A DNA stretch of 53,987 nt from Planctomycetota bacterium (GTDB lineage Bacteria > Planctomycetota > Phycisphaerae > WQYP01). How positions within the stretch are numbered: position 1 is the first letter of the stretch; every line of letters starts with the position of its first letter. The stretch covers positions 1 to 53,987 of the forward strand of contig JAKBMM010000013.1 of assembly GCA_021831565.1 (NCBI GenBank), written 5' to 3'. This document shows positions 9,033 through 17,384 of this stretch, in pieces. Made by a program: the position numbers and the translations under genes. Below the pieces are notes generated by a model. It saw only the letters and a list, made by a program, of their open reading frames with translations, did no database searches and was not told the origin of the DNA.

Positions 9033-9281
9033 TTAATTTGTTCGCGGGGGTGCATTGTCGCCCAACACATCTGCTCTTATGAATTGCTTAATCCGGTCGC
9101 GCTGCCCCAGCGATGAAAACTGCTTCCCGACCACATCGGATATCTGCGCCAGCGCCCGGCTCGTGATAGCTTCCTGATTTTCATATACCACCATCCCCGA
9201 AAACGCTCGCTTGAGCTTTTCAAAATGGTAGCAGGTGATGGTGGCATTCCGGCACTGATCGTCGTTGGACACGGCAAACAC
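9033..9281 (-). CDS. Hypothetical protein, start uncertain
   Basis: A reading frame of at least 82 residues, with GTG at 9281 as the nearest plausible start. The frame stays open further upstream, overlapping the end of the DUF7689-like gene, and this upstream part (GTYRVDSRIAGARGDWFVFAV) reads as coherent protein. The true start may therefore lie inside the previous gene. The C-terminal half (SRALAQISDVVGKQFSSLGQ) looks helical. No family is recognised. It is the third gene of a run of unknowns on the minus strand and lies about 70 bases before the cyclase-like gene. Confidence 0.45.
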   Translation of the reverse strand: MFAVSNDDQCRNATITCYHFEKLKRAFSGMVVYENQEAITSRALAQISDVVGKQFSSLGQRDRIKQFIRADVLGDNAPPRTN

Positions 9282-9304
9282 AAACCAGTCGCCCCTGGCC
9301 CCGG

Positions 9305-9814
9305 CTATCCGCGAATCAACTCTATATGTGCCGGGCGCTTCATAAAGAACCTGGCGTGTCCGTATTGTTCGCCTTCCAGTGCCGTCAGAGTCTTGTGCTC
9401 AATGTCACAATCATCGCCGAGTTTGCTTGTCCAGCCGCCGTTCGGCAATTGCCGCGCCACATGCTGGGGTTCGCCTTGATCGTCTGTATAGATGGCAATC
9501 TTCTGGATCCCGGATTCAGGATTCGCGGCCGAACAGGCTTCAAACCCGATTTTGGCCAGAGCATCCATCCATGACTCGACAGTGTTTTCCTGTTTAACGC
9601 CAGGCCAATACTCTTCGTATTGGCCGGCATATCCGCTGTCGCTCTGATCCCGCGGAATCGGAGACCAGTAACGGTCTGGATCACCAGCGGCCCAGGCAAT
9701 GCAGTTGTAATATGATTCCGGCGGACTGGTGACCTGGTAACCTTCATTCTTCAAATTGGGGAAGGTCAACTCGATCTGGATTAAGTATGGCCGCGGCAAC
9801 TGCCATCTCGTCAT
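9305..9814 (-). CDS. DUF7689-like protein
   Basis: A 169-residue protein. It contains YYNCIAWAAGDPDRYW, then a QHVARQLPNGGWTSKLG stretch and DIEHKTLTALEG, a combination I recognise from a widespread family of unknown function (DUF7689-type). The invariant Cys in NCIAWA and the His in QHVARQ are spaced as in papain-like Cys-His folds, which hints at a peptidase or amidase fold; that is inference only. Homologues usually begin close to the TFPNL segment, so the true start may lie about 15 residues after the ATG at 9814. The gene overlaps the end of its 194-residue upstream neighbour by about 70 bases in another frame. Confidence 0.6.
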   Translation of the reverse strand: MTRWQLPRPYLIQIELTFPNLKNEGYQVTSPPESYYNCIAWAAGDPDRYWSPIPRDQSDSGYAGQYEEYWPGVKQENTVESWMDALAKIGFEACSAANPESGIQKIAIYTDDQGEPQHVARQLPNGGWTSKLGDDCDIEHKTLTALEGEQYGHARFFMKRPAHIELIRG

Positions 9815-10328
9815 CGATAAGCCCCTTTTCGACGCCCCAGCGGAGCCAGTCCTCGCGCATCAGCCGCGGCAGCGAGCGATGTTCCGGCGGTACCGGATCC
9901 TCGCGCGCGATGGCGCGCAGCGCCACAAACCAGTGACCACCGCTCTGTCGCAGGTCCTTCAGTATCAGCGGAAGAACCTCTCGGCCCAAGGCGATGATGC
10001 GCAGGTACGCCGGATGAGATAACTTTGCCGCCAAGTTGGAACTAAATCGGGTGTCCGAACGCCATTCTTCCAGATCGCGGGCAAAATTCCGCTCGGTATC
10101 TTCCCCCACCAGATTCGGTTCGGTGGCGAAGGTTCCGGCATCGATATACGTGCCCCGGACCGGATCGAGAGCACGCCAAGCGGCAATGGCCTGGCGGTTG
10201 GAATCCGAAAACTTCCAATCGCCTGCTGAACTCTCGCGAACAAAACTATAATCGCTGCCTTTCCGGCGATTATCGCTTTCAGCGGTTCGCCCTGACATGG
10301 CATCAGTCTGTTCCAGACACATTGGCAT
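9744..10328 (-). CDS. Conserved hypothetical protein paired with DUF7689-like gene
   Basis: A 194-residue protein. The C-terminal half contains HPAYLRIIALGREVLPLILK, then HWFVALRAIAREDPVPPEHR and WLRWG. I recognise this pattern from a conserved unknown family that often lies next to the NCIAWA-type protein found here. The N-terminal 60 residues are low-complexity and may not all be translated. No catalytic motif or membrane segment is visible. The overlap with the next gene implies co-expression. The pair may act as a two-gene unit, possibly toxin-immunity or defence related, but the sequence does not decide this. Confidence 0.6.
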   Translation of the reverse strand: MPMCLEQTDAMSGRTAESDNRRKGSDYSFVRESSAGDWKFSDSNRQAIAAWRALDPVRGTYIDAGTFATEPNLVGEDTERNFARDLEEWRSDTRFSSNLAAKLSHPAYLRIIALGREVLPLILKDLRQSGGHWFVALRAIAREDPVPPEHRSLPRLMREDWLRWGVEKGLIDDEMAVAAAILNPDRVDLPQFEE

Positions 10329-10340
10329 CTTGTGCGTTCC

Positions 10341-11018
10341 TCATGGTTCCAGATAAGACAGCCCGCCGCGCTTTACAAATTCGGAAAGCTCGGCGGCCTT
10401 CGCCTTTGCGCGATTCAAAGCATCTATTAACGTTTGCAAATCCCGATTATCCATCGCCACATACAATTCCCGTTCAGATTCTTCCCCCTCCAGACGGAGT
10501 TTAAGATTATGGACCAGAACCGCCGCCTGTGGCTTGACAGCATCCGTACCCGCCACCGCGTCGCCGAATATCGGGCGGACATCCGTAAATATTCTAGCAC
10601 TCTCAAATGGATGTTCGTGCGCTGTCAGGACACTGGCGGCCTTGGCGGTTATAAAAAGTGAATCAATCGCCAATATCCGCCCGAGCCGGTCCCGGCAGTT
10701 CTCCATCTTTTCAGGGGTCAGTTTTAATTCCCCGATGTTTTCAGAGGAAAATATAGCCGCAATGAACTCATCCGCGGTAACGCCCAGCCTGATTCGTGCC
10801 ACCTGCATATTAAAGAATGTTTCCGCCATGGCGCCGGCATCTTTCCGTTTACCCTCCGGCAATGATTTTGTGACACCTCCAATGAACTTCCGCATGCTCA
10901 AGCACGGATTCGCAGCACGGCACGCCTCGGCCAATAAGGTGGCATCCCCGTCGTCTAAGTTTGAGAGCATCGACAGCCTGTCGAGGTCTCGGCGAGGAAT
11001 TTCCCGTATCGTCAGCAT
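10341..11018 (-). CDS. Hypothetical protein
   Basis: A 225-residue soluble protein starting MLTIREIPRRDLDRLSML; the frame is open 13 codons further upstream, but this internal ATG gives the more natural N-terminus. It is mostly helical in the first 130 residues. A later segment (AVLVHNLKLRLEGEESEREL followed by YVAMDNRDLQ) looks like a beta-alpha subdomain, and the C-terminus is rich in Lys/Ala/Glu (ALNRAKAKAAELSEFVKRGG). No family is recognised. It is the first gene of the minus-strand accessory run that continues through the DUF7689-like and cyclase-like genes. Confidence 0.5.
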   Translation of the reverse strand: MLTIREIPRRDLDRLSMLSNLDDGDATLLAEACRAANPCLSMRKFIGGVTKSLPEGKRKDAGAMAETFFNMQVARIRLGVTADEFIAAIFSSENIGELKLTPEKMENCRDRLGRILAIDSLFITAKAASVLTAHEHPFESARIFTDVRPIFGDAVAGTDAVKPQAAVLVHNLKLRLEGEESERELYVAMDNRDLQTLIDALNRAKAKAAELSEFVKRGGLSYLEP

Positions 11019-11352
11019 AGCATTATTATCGGACAAAAAAGCCAGCGCCTTCAACAAAAGCTGGCTACACTGATCGCCATGCTCCCACAGGGAGAGGCGC
11101 TGGTCAAGAACGCCCTCGTCACGGTCGCAGCGAGCGGCCAGTCTCGATATTCAGATGTCGAATATTGGTAAGGAGCCGGTGTTTTTTCAGGGACGGCCAG
11201 GCAGACGCGGCCGAGCATTTCTTCGGCACTTTTCTCCGGGACCTGCTTGACTCGAAGCAGTAACTTAGCTAAGCTGAATTGACTAAGCATTGATGGGGAA
11301 CGGCCGGCGGGAGTCCCCATAAATTTCCCCACCGGCCCCGCGGAGTGTTCTT

Positions 11353-11589
11353 ATGCGGTTTGTAAGAGTCCATGAGGCTAAGACGCATCTCTCCCAACTC
11401 CTGGCTCGCGTGGAACAGGGCGAGGAAATCGTCATTAAACGCGGGCGCGAGCCGGTCGCACGCCTGGTGGCCATCAAAGACCGCAAGCGCCGCCGCCCCG
11501 GCTCGCTCAAAGGGCGGATCGCCATCAAGCCCGGGGCATTCGATCCGCTTCCGCTCAAGGAACTGGCGTTGTGGGAGCGGCCGGATTGA
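11353..11589 (+). CDS. Phd/YefM-type antitoxin
   Basis: A 78-residue protein starting MRFVRVHEAKTHLSQLL and continuing with a VEQGEEIVIKRGREPVARLV stretch, the typical Phd/YefM DNA-binding N-terminal domain. The C-terminal tail (PLPLKELALWE) matches the toxin-wrapping tails of Phd antitoxins paired with PIN toxins. It should bind its own promoter and neutralise the toxin encoded next. Its stop codon overlaps the toxin's TTG start by one base pair step (TTGA), so the two are translationally coupled. It is divergent from the minus-strand run to its left. Confidence 0.9.
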   Translation: MRFVRVHEAKTHLSQLLARVEQGEEIVIKRGREPVARLVAIKDRKRRRPGSLKGRIAIKPGAFDPLPLKELALWERPD

Positions 11590-11972
11590 AGGTGCTTCTC
11601 GATACCCATGCCCTGCTATGGTGGCTGGCGGATCATCCGTCGCTCTCCCGCCGCGCATGGAGCGTGATCAGCCTGACCCGAAATCAGGTGATCGTGAGTG
11701 CCGCCTCGGTATGGGAAATCGCAATCAAGGCAAACGCGGGCAAGCTGGTGGTGCCGGACACGCTGCTGACCGATTTTATCGGCGTCCTGGCGCGCGAAGG
11801 TTTTGATCCGCTGTCCATTACCCCGGAGCACGCGATTCGGGCAGGCAACCTTCCCGGCCCGCATCACGATCACTTTGACCGAATGCTCATTGCCCAGGCC
11901 CAGATCGAATCTTTGGCGATTATCGGCAAGGACGCGTTTTTTGATAAATACGGCGTCAATCGCGTCTGGTAG
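11586..11972 (+). CDS. VapC-type PIN-domain toxin
   Basis: A 128-residue PIN protein: KVLLDTHALLWWLADHPSLS at the N-terminus, VSAASVWEIAIKANAGKL in the middle and HHDHFDRMLIAQAQ with the later acidic residues are all hallmarks of VapC toxins of the Phd-associated class. It should be an Mg-dependent endoribonuclease held by the antitoxin upstream. The best start is TTG at 11586, overlapping the antitoxin stop; an in-frame start at 11571 would lie inside the antitoxin. The spacing and order (antitoxin then toxin) are standard, and the gene looks intact. Confidence 0.92.
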   Translation: MKVLLDTHALLWWLADHPSLSRRAWSVISLTRNQVIVSAASVWEIAIKANAGKLVVPDTLLTDFIGVLAREGFDPLSITPEHAIRAGNLPGPHHDHFDRMLIAQAQIESLAIIGKDAFFDKYGVNRVW

Positions 11973-12147
11973 CTTCTGAATGGCGGGATGAACCAGATGA
12001 CACGGATCGCACGGATTCATCAGAGCGCGGGACTTGCCTACCTGCCTAACCACGCGCCGGGTGATTGATGCGGCGGGCGCGCGACGATGATGCCTCTTCG
12101 TGGCAGGCCCAGCCGGTGCGATCCGCGCCCAATATGTGCCTGCGAAC

Positions 12148-13449
12148 TTATCGCCCTTTTTGCGTCGCCGTTAAGCTGGGGCTGAAGCGGTAGCGGTAAA
12201 GTTCCTTGCGCTCGGGGGCGTCCGGGCGCACACGCACGGACGCTTCGGTTTTCAGCAGCGGATAAAGACGGCGGGCGTAGTCGGTGTCCTCCCCGCAGTT
12301 GAGCGGCGCAAAACCCACGGCCAGGGCCAGTTCGCGTTTGACCGGGCACAAGTGATTCGGCGTGCGGTAATAGCGGTTGGCCGTCTGGTAATAGCGCCGG
12401 TGGGCGATGGAATAATCGAACGGGCCGACGTAGCGCCCATCGACTTCCAGCCGGCCGGCGAACACCACGCAATCGGCGTTCGGTTCGGCCTGGCCGGCGG
12501 CCAGAATATCATGGATATAGGTGGGCGCGATCATATCATCATCGTCGATGAAACAGACATATCGCCCCCGCGCCCGCCGCAGCAGGGCGTCGCGCTTGCC
12601 GCCCACGTTTTGCGCGCCGGCGTCGCGCGCGATGTGAATTTCCACGGCCCAGGGATCGGCGTGTTGAAAAATCTGCCGATGCAATTCGGCCAGCAACTCC
12701 GCCAGCGGCGCCGCACGGCATTCCAGCGAGGCGATGAGGATGCTCAACACCGGCGGCGACTGATCAAACTTCGCCGCCCGGCGCTTTTCGTAAACAGCCT
12801 GATCTTCGCTCCAGTACCGGGCGTTGCGCCGGTAAAGCGCGTCGGGCCGGCGGCCCACGTGCTGGTGGCGGAAAATGACCCGCGGATCGTAATGATACTT
12901 GCCGATCATCCGCACCACGTCGGTGAATTCGTTGTCGCAGTAAAACGAGCGGTACGCGGGGTGGTACACGTATCCGAAACGCCGATATAGATTCCAGCCC
13001 ATGATGGAAAGCGTGATGAGTTTGTCCTGGCCGTGGTAGCCGTCGTTGAAATGCGTCGCGCCGTCCAGCGCGGGAAAATGCCGCGCCATTTCCTCGGCGA
13101 CGATGGCGTCCCAATCATGGTGCTGGGGCAACATGTCGTCGCTGGCCAGCAGCAGCACGTCGGGCGCAAAATCCAGCCCGGCCGGGCGGTCGTTGGTCCG
13201 TCCGTCGGGCAGATCGGCGTTGCCGGCTTGAATTTTGGACCGCCCGGCCGGACCGGTGAACACCCGCACGTCCGGCATGGCGGCAAGGCCGGCGCGCGGA
13301 ACCAGGCCCTGCATGGAGGCGTCGTCGGCGTCAACCGAAATGATGTAGCGAATCGTATTCCGGCGCGAAGCCAGGCGCCGCCACTGCGTCAGCGCCGCCA
13401 GGAACTCGCCCGGGCGCTGGCGTGTGGGCCATTTAACAAGCATGTTCAT
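12148..13449 (-). CDS. Two-part glycosyltransferase-like protein
   Basis: A 433-residue protein with two nucleotide-sugar-transferase-like halves. The first (about 1-215) has a Rossmann-like start, IRYIISVDADDASM, and a VLLLASDDMLPQ stretch. The second (about 230-400) has VLSILIASLECR, then RYVCFIDDDDMIAPTYI with the DDD metal-binding motif of GT-A family 2 enzymes, and GEDTDYARRLYP near the end. The start is set by an ATGA overlap with the upstream pectate-lyase-like gene, so they are coupled. It is the last gene of the phage-like minus-strand block. It may glycosylate the neighbouring surface or tail proteins or a cell-wall polymer; this is inference. Confidence 0.75.
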   Translation of the reverse strand: MNMLVKWPTRQRPGEFLAALTQWRRLASRRNTIRYIISVDADDASMQGLVPRAGLAAMPDVRVFTGPAGRSKIQAGNADLPDGRTNDRPAGLDFAPDVLLLASDDMLPQHHDWDAIVAEEMARHFPALDGATHFNDGYHGQDKLITLSIMGWNLYRRFGYVYHPAYRSFYCDNEFTDVVRMIGKYHYDPRVIFRHQHVGRRPDALYRRNARYWSEDQAVYEKRRAAKFDQSPPVLSILIASLECRAAPLAELLAELHRQIFQHADPWAVEIHIARDAGAQNVGGKRDALLRRARGRYVCFIDDDDMIAPTYIHDILAAGQAEPNADCVVFAGRLEVDGRYVGPFDYSIAHRRYYQTANRYYRTPNHLCPVKRELALAVGFAPLNCGEDTDYARRLYPLLKTEASVRVRPDAPERKELYRYRFSPSLTATQKGR

Positions 13450-14699
13450 GTTTTGCTTTTCTGCCAACTGTTGCCGCTGGCCATGGTGTGGTTGTGTTTG
13501 CCGTAGTCGCCGAAACTCGCGGCGATGTTTCCCACCACCACGGTCTCGGGCGCGTCGCCCAGCCATATTGCGGCCACACCGCCCGTGGCCACGTTGCCCG
13601 CGAGCACATTTTTCATCCCCTCCCACAAGCCGATGGCGCCATAGTTATGGGCCGCGTTGAATATGCTGTTATGGGCGAAAATATTGCGACGGCACGGCAT
13701 GTCGCCGGTACGCAATCCCAGTGTGCCGACCGGCTCGAGTATGTTGTTCATAATGTGATTGTCGGTGCAGCATTCTTCCAGCGTGATGGACCAGACGCTG
13801 CATTGCGCGATATGGCAGCAGCGGCAGGAGTTCATGGCGATCGCCGCTTTATGGAAACTGCGGACATTGCGCACGCTTGTGCCCATGCTGCCGACCACCA
13901 CCACGCTGCCCCGCGCCCCGAGGAGCGACTCGGTAATAATGGTGATGTTTTCAATCCGGCAGGCGCGGGTGTAATAGGCCATGATGGAAGCATCGGCCTG
14001 CGGGTCCGGATGTTCAAAGGCCAGATCGGAAATCACCATTCCATCGGCGGGCGCGTTAAGCTTGCGAACATGCAGCCAGGCTTCGCCGGGCGGCTGGCCC
14101 GCCGGACGCACGTTGGCGTAATCGCCTATGCCGATCACCGGCCGCTTGAGCAGCACCGTCGTCACGCCGTGTGCGTAGGACGACGAGGCCACATCGACAT
14201 ATTCGCAGGGGGCCAGTTCGTGGAAATTCGTTCGCGGGAGGCTGCCGCCCAGGGCCTTCTCCAGAATTCCGGTGGATCCGCGCCCATTGCACAAAAAAAG
14301 TGGTTCTCCGGCGGCCAGCGGCACTTCGCCGGCAAGGGTGAGTGTGTCCCAGGTAACCGGATGTACCAGAGAGTACAGTCCGCCGAATTCCGGCTCGATC
14401 CAGAGAGCTTCCCCGCCGCCGGGCTGGCCGTGAAAATGGAAATCGGCCAGCAGAACGGTTTGTTCGCCGTCTCCGCTTACCCGCACGCCGGCGCCGCCCG
14501 CATAAAGGGCGCTCGTAAGCCGGTAGCGGCCGGCGGGCAAATATACATGCCCGCCGGTCGCGGCCGCCAGCGCGCCGCCGCGCGTTCCCGACCAGCCGCT
14601 GCGCGCCTTGTTCAGCGCCGTCTGGATCGCCACCGTATCGTCGGTAACGCCATCGCCCCGAGCGTTGTAGTCGCGCACATTAACGACACCGCCATTCAT
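13446..14699 (-). CDS. Pectate-lyase-3-type beta-helix protein (tailspike-like)
   Basis: A 417-residue protein. VNVRDYNARGDGVTDDTVAI near the N-terminus, followed by GGHVYLPAGRYRL, is the classic start of pectate_lyase_3 right-handed beta-helices, common in phage tailspikes and secreted polysaccharide lyases. The rest shows repeated short beta-coil turns (NIFAHNSIFNAAHNYGAIG, NVLAGNVATGGVAAIWLGDA). No signal peptide is present. The long ORF is open to 14948, but the ATG at 14699 begins just before the conserved motif and I use it. It overlaps the glycosyltransferase by 4 bases. In this phage-like block a receptor-binding or depolymerase role is plausible. Confidence 0.75.
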   Translation of the reverse strand: MNGGVVNVRDYNARGDGVTDDTVAIQTALNKARSGWSGTRGGALAAATGGHVYLPAGRYRLTSALYAGGAGVRVSGDGEQTVLLADFHFHGQPGGGEALWIEPEFGGLYSLVHPVTWDTLTLAGEVPLAAGEPLFLCNGRGSTGILEKALGGSLPRTNFHELAPCEYVDVASSSYAHGVTTVLLKRPVIGIGDYANVRPAGQPPGEAWLHVRKLNAPADGMVISDLAFEHPDPQADASIMAYYTRACRIENITIITESLLGARGSVVVVGSMGTSVRNVRSFHKAAIAMNSCRCCHIAQCSVWSITLEECCTDNHIMNNILEPVGTLGLRTGDMPCRRNIFAHNSIFNAAHNYGAIGLWEGMKNVLAGNVATGGVAAIWLGDAPETVVVGNIAASFGDYGKHNHTMASGNSWQKSKT

Positions 14700-14871
14700 A
14701 TTCGATATTACGCCTCCAAGGCCCGCTTGCCGGCGGGCCGGTCCATCTGATGCTCCCCGGTTATTGGGAAGTATAGCCGCAACGTCCCGCCCCGATAGCC
14801 GGCGGGATCGGGAAGCACCAGGGGCGCCAATGCCGGCCGGCATGACGGGGTATGCAAGGTGGAGGAAGTTT
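14700..14871. repeat. Palindrome-rich intergenic segment
   Basis: The 172 bases between the 138-residue protein and the beta-helix gene hold several imperfect palindromes, including GGCCCGCTTGCCGGCGGGCC near 14720, CCGATAGCCGGCGGGATCGG near 14795 and GCCGGCCGGC near 14830. They resemble the short extragenic palindromes seen elsewhere in the window. No coding frame is convincing here. Confidence 0.5.
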
Positions 14872-15288
14872 TCATGAAATCGTCGCCGCGCCGATCTCCA
14901 TGCCCAAAGCGCCGCCGGCATTCGACCCGGCCCATATTTGCATATCACCCACGCCGGTCATGTCGATCAGAAGTTGAAACGACGTGCCCGCCGGCTGCGG
15001 GACGGAATAGTTGATCGTTTCCGGCTGCTGGCTGGTGGGAGTGAGAAAATCGGTTCCCGATTTCCATTTCACCAGCGTGCCGCCCGGCGCCGCCGCGCGG
15101 GTGATAAAAAACGTATCCAGCTCACCGCCGGCGCCGACGTTGAATGTCGCCAGCAGTTTGCCTTTGCGGCCGGGATTCTGGATGTCGAAAAGCGCCACCG
15201 GCGCGCCGCCGGCGGGGATCGGCTGCGGCGGTGGAAGAAAACTCTCGAAATTGCCCGCCTGGTCCAGGGTAATGATGTACGCGCTCAC
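14872..15288 (-). CDS. Hypothetical protein of the phage-like block
   Basis: A 138-residue protein starting MSAYIITLDQAGNFESF. It is beta-rich, with no signal peptide, membrane segment or catalytic motif. Segments such as GAPVALFDIQNPGRKGKLLA and TSFQLLIDMTGVGDMQIW suggest a small beta-sandwich, as in phage decoration or fibre-associated proteins; that is a guess. Its start overlaps the stop of the 678-residue beta-helix gene by 4 bases, so the two are translationally coupled. It lies between two beta-helix proteins, consistent with a role in the same surface or tail structure. Confidence 0.6.
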   Translation of the reverse strand: MSAYIITLDQAGNFESFLPPPQPIPAGGAPVALFDIQNPGRKGKLLATFNVGAGGELDTFFITRAAAPGGTLVKWKSGTDFLTPTSQQPETINYSVPQPAGTSFQLLIDMTGVGDMQIWAGSNAGGALGMEIGAATIS

Positions 15289-17321
15289 GTTGCGACTCCC
15301 GTAAAAATGCCCTGACTGCCGGAGATGTTGCCGGCGACTCCGAACGCGCCGCCGGTAAGTTTCGCTGTTCGTATGCTCAAGCCGGGCCTTCGCGACCGCG
15401 GTCCGACGTCATCCGGCGTCCCGCGCGGATTTCCGTCGATGTCGTACTCCGGGGCGATTCCATCCGGCAAAGGGCCCGCCGCCCGGTAAAGTTCGCTCAA
15501 TACATCCGGCACATATCCGGCGATGTGCGGGCCGGTGGCGACTATCGCCGCCGCGTCGCCGGCGCAGATCCAGGAGGTGTCGTAACAGCAGTTGCTCCGT
15601 ACGCTTACATCGGCGGAATATTGACACCAACCCGTCATCGGCACATTGGCCGCATGGACAAAATCGCAGTTGGTAAACTCGATTTGACTGCTGGAACTCA
15701 TGGATCCCCAGAAATAAAACTGCGCCGGATTCCAGCTTCCCAGCAGGCGAATCGTCGAATGCCACGCGCGAAGGTTGTGCGCAGGCGAGTTGGTCGCCGC
15801 CGCCAGCGCGTTCGCTTCGCCCGGTCCTATACAGGTGAAATCCGCCTGGCAGTTGATCATCCAGCCGCCGGCGATTCCCGCACTCGGATAACCATAGAAA
15901 TTCCCGCTCGGTACGCTGAAGTTTGTGAACCACCGGCAGCCGATCCAGGCGTTGTTGGGCATATTGTCTTCAATTGGCGCGACGCCCGGCATGAAAATCG
16001 CCCCATCCGCGGCGGCGTCATTCGTTTGCCCGATGATAAAGCCCCGAACCTGTCCCAGTGTCGCCGCGGGCGGCAAAACGCCCCAGTACCCGGCGGCAGC
16101 CGGATAATTGCACGCGAACCGCTGGCGGAAATCCACCGCCAGAGCCAGCGCCAGCCAGGGTGTGACATTTCCCGATGTATGGCTGTAAAACGTTTGACCG
16201 TTATTGTTGTTGGTCAATGTGGATACAATCGGCCAAGCGGCTGCCGCAGGCAGATTCCCGGCGAGGGATTCGCAATTGACCAGGTAAATCTCGTGTCCCC
16301 CATCTTCGCCAAAGCCGATGAACGTGCTGGCGCTCAAGCTTGGATAACCCACGGTGAAACCGCCCCGGCAATGGGCGAACACCCCGAATCCGGCGCCGGC
16401 CCCCACGCCGATATTCTGGCCGAAAATGTGATCGCCGCCGTAATAGGCTTCGCAATCATAAAAGACGCTCGCGCCGTCATTGCCGACCTGCGTGTTCATG
16501 ATCACGCCGACTCCGCCGGTTCCGTTGATCCCGCTGCGGCCAAAGCCGTCCCCGCGAAGTCCCCGCACCAGGCAACCGTCCGCGGCGATATTCAGACCAT
16601 AAACACTGTTGTTGATCACCGCCTCGCAAGGGGGTGGGGCGGATGGGGAGCCGAGATTGCAATACAGCGTCGGGACGCCGGAGCTGTTCGGATCGCTTCC
16701 GGCGGAATCATAAAACCATGTGCCGGCGTTGCTTCCCACCGCGCTGCTGCTGGTCAACGGAATCAGCGGGTAAAGATTAGCCGGTAACTTGGTGGTGTTG
16801 GGCAGCCCCGCGGTTCCGCCCAGGAGGCCACTGCCCCAGCCCACACCGGCAAGCGTCTGCGGATTGGCCGGACCGGTGAGGCGAAACCAACTGATGGCGT
16901 TGGATTCCGCCCGCTTCCAGAGATTGCCGGAAACAGAAATCCAGCCGGTGGTGTATTTCAGGGAAAAACAGTTGAAGAACGGTTTGGCGCCGCCGCCGTA
17001 AGCGCCCAGCGTCACGTTGGGCGCGGTGCTTTGCAAGCCCGTCGTTTCATTCCATTCATCACCCTGTTTGAAAAGAATCGCGTAATCGCCGCCGGGATTG
17101 GCGGTGATGAAGGATTGCGCCTTGGCTATGGTTTTCCAGGGCGCCGGGAGCGTCCCGGCGTTTGTGTCGGCGCCGCTGGAATGGCTCACGTAATACGTCG
17201 CCGCCCGCGAACGCGCGCAATATTCCAGCAGGTAATTGATCCGCCGCGTGTACCAGTCGCGGAACTGAAATGTGCGCGGATCGGGCGGTGGCCCCACCTG
17301 TTGCACATACGTCAAAGCCAT
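15285..17321 (-). CDS. Large right-handed beta-helix repeat protein
   Basis: A 678-residue protein. YYVSHSSGADTNAGTLPAPW near residue 45, followed by KTIAKAQSF, is the usual opening of right-handed parallel beta-helix proteins (DUF1565/pectin-lyase-like). Repeated short coil segments follow (for example GLNIAADGCLVRGLRGDGF, then IGVGAGAGFGVFAHCRGGF). No signal peptide is visible, which fits a particle-associated fibre better than a secreted enzyme. The first about 40 residues (FQFRDWYTRRINYLLEYCAR) look helical and could be an attachment part. It overlaps the next gene by 4 bases. A REP-like repeat separates it from the 62-residue gene upstream. Confidence 0.7.
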   Translation of the reverse strand: MALTYVQQVGPPPDPRTFQFRDWYTRRINYLLEYCARSRAATYYVSHSSGADTNAGTLPAPWKTIAKAQSFITANPGGDYAILFKQGDEWNETTGLQSTAPNVTLGAYGGGAKPFFNCFSLKYTTGWISVSGNLWKRAESNAISWFRLTGPANPQTLAGVGWGSGLLGGTAGLPNTTKLPANLYPLIPLTSSSAVGSNAGTWFYDSAGSDPNSSGVPTLYCNLGSPSAPPPCEAVINNSVYGLNIAADGCLVRGLRGDGFGRSGINGTGGVGVIMNTQVGNDGASVFYDCEAYYGGDHIFGQNIGVGAGAGFGVFAHCRGGFTVGYPSLSASTFIGFGEDGGHEIYLVNCESLAGNLPAAAAWPIVSTLTNNNNGQTFYSHTSGNVTPWLALALAVDFRQRFACNYPAAAGYWGVLPPAATLGQVRGFIIGQTNDAAADGAIFMPGVAPIEDNMPNNAWIGCRWFTNFSVPSGNFYGYPSAGIAGGWMINCQADFTCIGPGEANALAAATNSPAHNLRAWHSTIRLLGSWNPAQFYFWGSMSSSSQIEFTNCDFVHAANVPMTGWCQYSADVSVRSNCCYDTSWICAGDAAAIVATGPHIAGYVPDVLSELYRAAGPLPDGIAPEYDIDGNPRGTPDDVGPRSRRPGLSIRTAKLTGGAFGVAGNISGSQGIFTGVAT

Positions 17322-17333
17322 ATCACCACTCCT

Positions 17334-17384
17334 ATAACCCGATGCGGAAGCGTCGGGCGGGCGCCTGCGGAAGCGTGCGGCGTA
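17334..17384. repeat. REP-like palindromic repeat (A and B units)
   Basis: Directly after the stop of the 62-residue gene lie two short hairpin units: CCCGA-loop-TCGGG with loop TGCGGAAGCG, then GCGCCTGCGGAAGCGTGCGGC. The same two units recur at 20.32-20.44 kb and 20.95-21.06 kb, next to a REP-associated transposase-like gene. The element sits exactly between two phage-like genes. Confidence 0.75.

Noticed and set aside
11051-11332. A 93-codon minus-strand frame left of the antitoxin
   Set aside because: No family resemblance or ribosome site; it runs across the relic-like plus-strand frame and the antitoxin promoter region.
13488-16787. Two 420-codon plus-strand frames (13488-14750 and 15525-16787) opposite the beta-helix genes
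   Set aside because: Both are antisense to well supported genes with beta-helix signatures and show no domain of their own.
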